From contig JAEZCD010000095.1 in the NCBI GenBank assembly GCA_023430145.1, forward strand, positions 25,570 to 89,569: 64,000 bases of DNA, written 5' to 3'. The position numbers and the translations under genes are program-made. This DNA is from Pseudomonadota bacterium (GTDB lineage Bacteria > Pseudomonadota > Alphaproteobacteria > Rhizobiales > Methylopilaceae). Below, piece after piece: positions 62,528 to 64,000 of the stretch (position 1 is its first letter; every line of letters starts with the position of its first letter). The notes beneath the pieces are model-generated. The model had not been told where the DNA came from. It saw only the letters and a program-made list of their open reading frames with translations, and made no database searches.

Positions 62528-63271
62528 ATGGAATCCTCTGGGCCAATGGGGGCGGCGCAGCGCCTCGCCAGACAGGAACTGCGCAAGCGCTTCTACGACG
62601 CGGTCGACGTCGCTCCGGACGCGTACGAGTTCGTGATCGTGCTGGATGGCCGGCCGGCCCGTACGCCGGCCCGCCGGGTGCTGTCGGTGCCGGCGCCGAT
62701 GCTCGCCGAGGCGCTCGCCGCCGAATGGCGCGCCCAGGAAGTGTACATCGACCCGGCCAGGATGCCGCTCAACCGGCTGGTCAACGCCGCGCTCGACGGC
62801 GTCGTCCGTGAGGCGGACGCGGTGCGGCGCGAGATCCAGCGCTATGCCGGCTCCGATCTTCTGTGCTACCGCGCCGAGGGCCCGGAGGGGCTGGTCGCCC
62901 GGCAGGCGGCGGCCTGGGATCCGATCCTCGCCTGGGCGACCGAGGCGCTCGGGGCCCGCTTCACCGTCGCCACCGGCGTCACCCATGTCGCGCAGCCGAC
63001 CGCGGCGCTCGCGCATCTGTCGGCGGCCCTCGCCTCCGTTCCGCCGCTGCGCCTCGCCGCCCTGCATGCCATGACGACGCTCACCGGGTCGGCGCTGCTC
63101 GCGCTGGCGGTGTCGAAAGGCCGGCTGTCGGCCGAAGCGGCCTGGGCGGCGGCGCATGTCGACGAGGACTGGAACATCGAGCGCTGGGGGCCGGACGAGG
63201 AGGCGATGGATCGCCGCAGCCGCCGCTGGGCCGAGATGGACGCCGCCGCCCGCCTCGTGGCGCTGCTCTAA
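62528..63271 (+). CDS. ATP12-family F1-ATPase assembly chaperone
   Basis: 247 aa from the ATG at 62528 (GGGGA 8 bases upstream); upstream ATGs at 62471 and 62510 are possible but less likely. KRFYDAVDVAPDAYEFVIVLDGRPARTPAR in fragments, AQEVYIDPARMPLNRLVNAALD and LLCYRAEGPEGLVARQA are typical. ATP12 chaperones the F1 alpha subunit and is limited to mitochondria and alphaproteobacteria, which supports the lineage. Confidence 0.92.
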   Translation: MESSGPMGAAQRLARQELRKRFYDAVDVAPDAYEFVIVLDGRPARTPARRVLSVPAPMLAEALAAEWRAQEVYIDPARMPLNRLVNAALDGVVREADAVRREIQRYAGSDLLCYRAEGPEGLVARQAAAWDPILAWATEALGARFTVATGVTHVAQPTAALAHLSAALASVPPLRLAALHAMTTLTGSALLALAVSKGRLSAEAAWAAAHVDEDWNIERWGPDEEAMDRRSRRWAEMDAAARLVALL

Positions 63272-64000
63272 CGCACCTCGAACCAGGCGAACCGCCGGTC
63301 GTCCGGGACGCCGATCGCCTGCGCCGAGACGAGCCAGCGGCCGGGCGTGTCGGCGACAAAGGCGACCCGCACCGTCTCGCCCGGCGCGACCAGCACGCTG
63401 TCGACCCACCAGGGCTTCCAGCCGTCGTCCATGGCGTCGAGCAGGCGCGCCGGAAAGCCGTGCCAGTGGATGCTGCGATCGATCCGCGTCTGGTTGACGA
63501 GCGTCAGCACGACGGTCCGCCCGACCGCCGCCGTGAGGCAGGCGGGCGCCGCCGGCGGGAAGGCGGAATCCGGCGGCAGGACCGTGCGCCCCTTCGCGGG
63601 CTTCGCCTCGCCGTCGGCCACGACGATCTCGGCCCGCACGGCATTGCGCATAGGCACCGTCGCCGGCAGCGGATTCCCGGCCGGCACCGGCGCCGCCGCA
63701 TCGTCCGTAGCCCGGGCCGCGAACACGAAGCGGGCCATGGGCCGCGGCCCCGAGCCCGCATCGACGAGGATCGGCAGCGGCTCGCGCGCCTCCGGCAGCG
63801 CCGCCGAAAAGTCGAGGCGGCCGAAGGGACCGAGCAGGAATTTGCCGCCCGCGGCCGATTCGATCGCATCGCTCGGCTGGCCGTCGACGCCCTGCACCGT
63901 CGCCGGGCAGGGCAGGGTGACCTCGACCGGGTATGCGGCGGCGAGGTTGACGAGCCGCAGCAGCAGCCGCTCGCCGGGCGCCACCGCGAGGTCGGCGACC
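63268..64000 (-). CDS. Cupredoxin/multicopper-oxidase-like protein, C-terminal part, cut by window edge
   Basis: The frame is open to base 64000, so only the last about 243 residues are seen. The final domain has IHWHGFPARLLDAMDDG and VAPGETVRVAFVADTPGRWLV, the multicopper-oxidase C-terminal pattern, but where copper-binding enzymes have HCHxxEH the sequence is SAQAIGVP and no Cys is present. The type 1 copper site appears lost. Function uncertain. Confidence 0.7.
   Translation of the reverse strand, partial: VADLAVAPGERLLLRLVNLAAAYPVEVTLPCPATVQGVDGQPSDAIESAAGGKFLLGPFGRLDFSAALPEAREPLPILVDAGSGPRPMARFVFAARATDDAAAPVPAGNPLPATVPMRNAVRAEIVVADGEAKPAKGRTVLPPDSAFPPAAPACLTAAVGRTVVLTLVNQTRIDRSIHWHGFPARLLDAMDDGWKPWWVDSVLVAPGETVRVAFVADTPGRWLVSAQAIGVPDDRRFAWFEVR

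Overview
The window is a GC-rich bacterial chromosome segment with tightly packed genes and many 4-base start/stop overlaps (ATGA, GTGA, TGATG). Gene content points to an alphaproteobacterium, most likely Hyphomicrobiales (Rhizobiales): an ATP12-type F1-ATPase assembly chaperone downstream of a RluA-family pseudouridine synthase and crcB, a DUF1489 protein, several Pot/Opp-type ABC transporters and a rhizobial style of short conserved hypothetical proteins. The lineage is inferred from gene content; there is no rRNA or tRNA in the window to confirm it.

Layout. 1-4.9 kb: end of an Opp/Dpp-type ABC transporter operon (permease cut by the window edge, two ATPases) followed by a galactonate-dehydratase-like enolase-superfamily enzyme and an NAD-dependent SDR. 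5.0-6.4 kb: tautomerase and divergent LysR regulator with an inverted repeat between them. 6.4-11.4 kb: a Pot-type ABC operon whose binding-protein gene carries a frameshift, ending in an uncharacterised ATP-grasp-like gene. 12.0-29.2 kb: one long leftward [NiFe]-hydrogenase locus. 29.3-35.1 kb: GntR regulator and a divergent Pot-type ABC operon with a degenerate M19 dipeptidase homologue. 35.5-41.5 kb: sugar ABC transporter without its own ATPase, Gfo/Idh/MocA dehydrogenase, ThuA-like protein and LacI regulator, preceded by a LacI-type palindrome. 41.6-49.5 kb: small accessory genes (GFA protein, ArsR/SRPBCC pair, VapBC plus a PIN-domain remnant, Tat-exported flavoprotein, a frameshifted gene, flavin-reductase-like protein, a second ATP-grasp-like paralogue, short hypotheticals). 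49.9-64 kb: mostly housekeeping genes (DUF599, DUF1489, GST, dihaem cytochrome c, M48 protease/LemA, Deg-type protease, rarA, gamma-glutamylcyclotransferase, hydrolase, crcB, rluA family, ATP12) and the end of a cupredoxin-like protein.

The centrepiece is the hydrogenase locus. Its structural subunits have no Tat signal, and their sequences plus the partner genes (NHL-repeat propeller, NifU-Rieske fusion, SIS-domain protein, TPR protein, small membrane proteins) fit the actinobacterial-type, high-affinity group 1h enzymes associated with oxidation of trace H2. A complete maturation set (hypA,B,C,D,E,F, endopeptidase, HupE) is in the same direction. An NtrC-family activator lies upstream, its receiver domain has lost the phosphoacceptor aspartate, and a near-consensus sigma-54 promoter (TGGC-N7-TTGCT) sits directly before the small-subunit gene. 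Two tandem Cys-rich small proteins directly after the large subunit are the least explained part and could be electron carriers or maturation factors.
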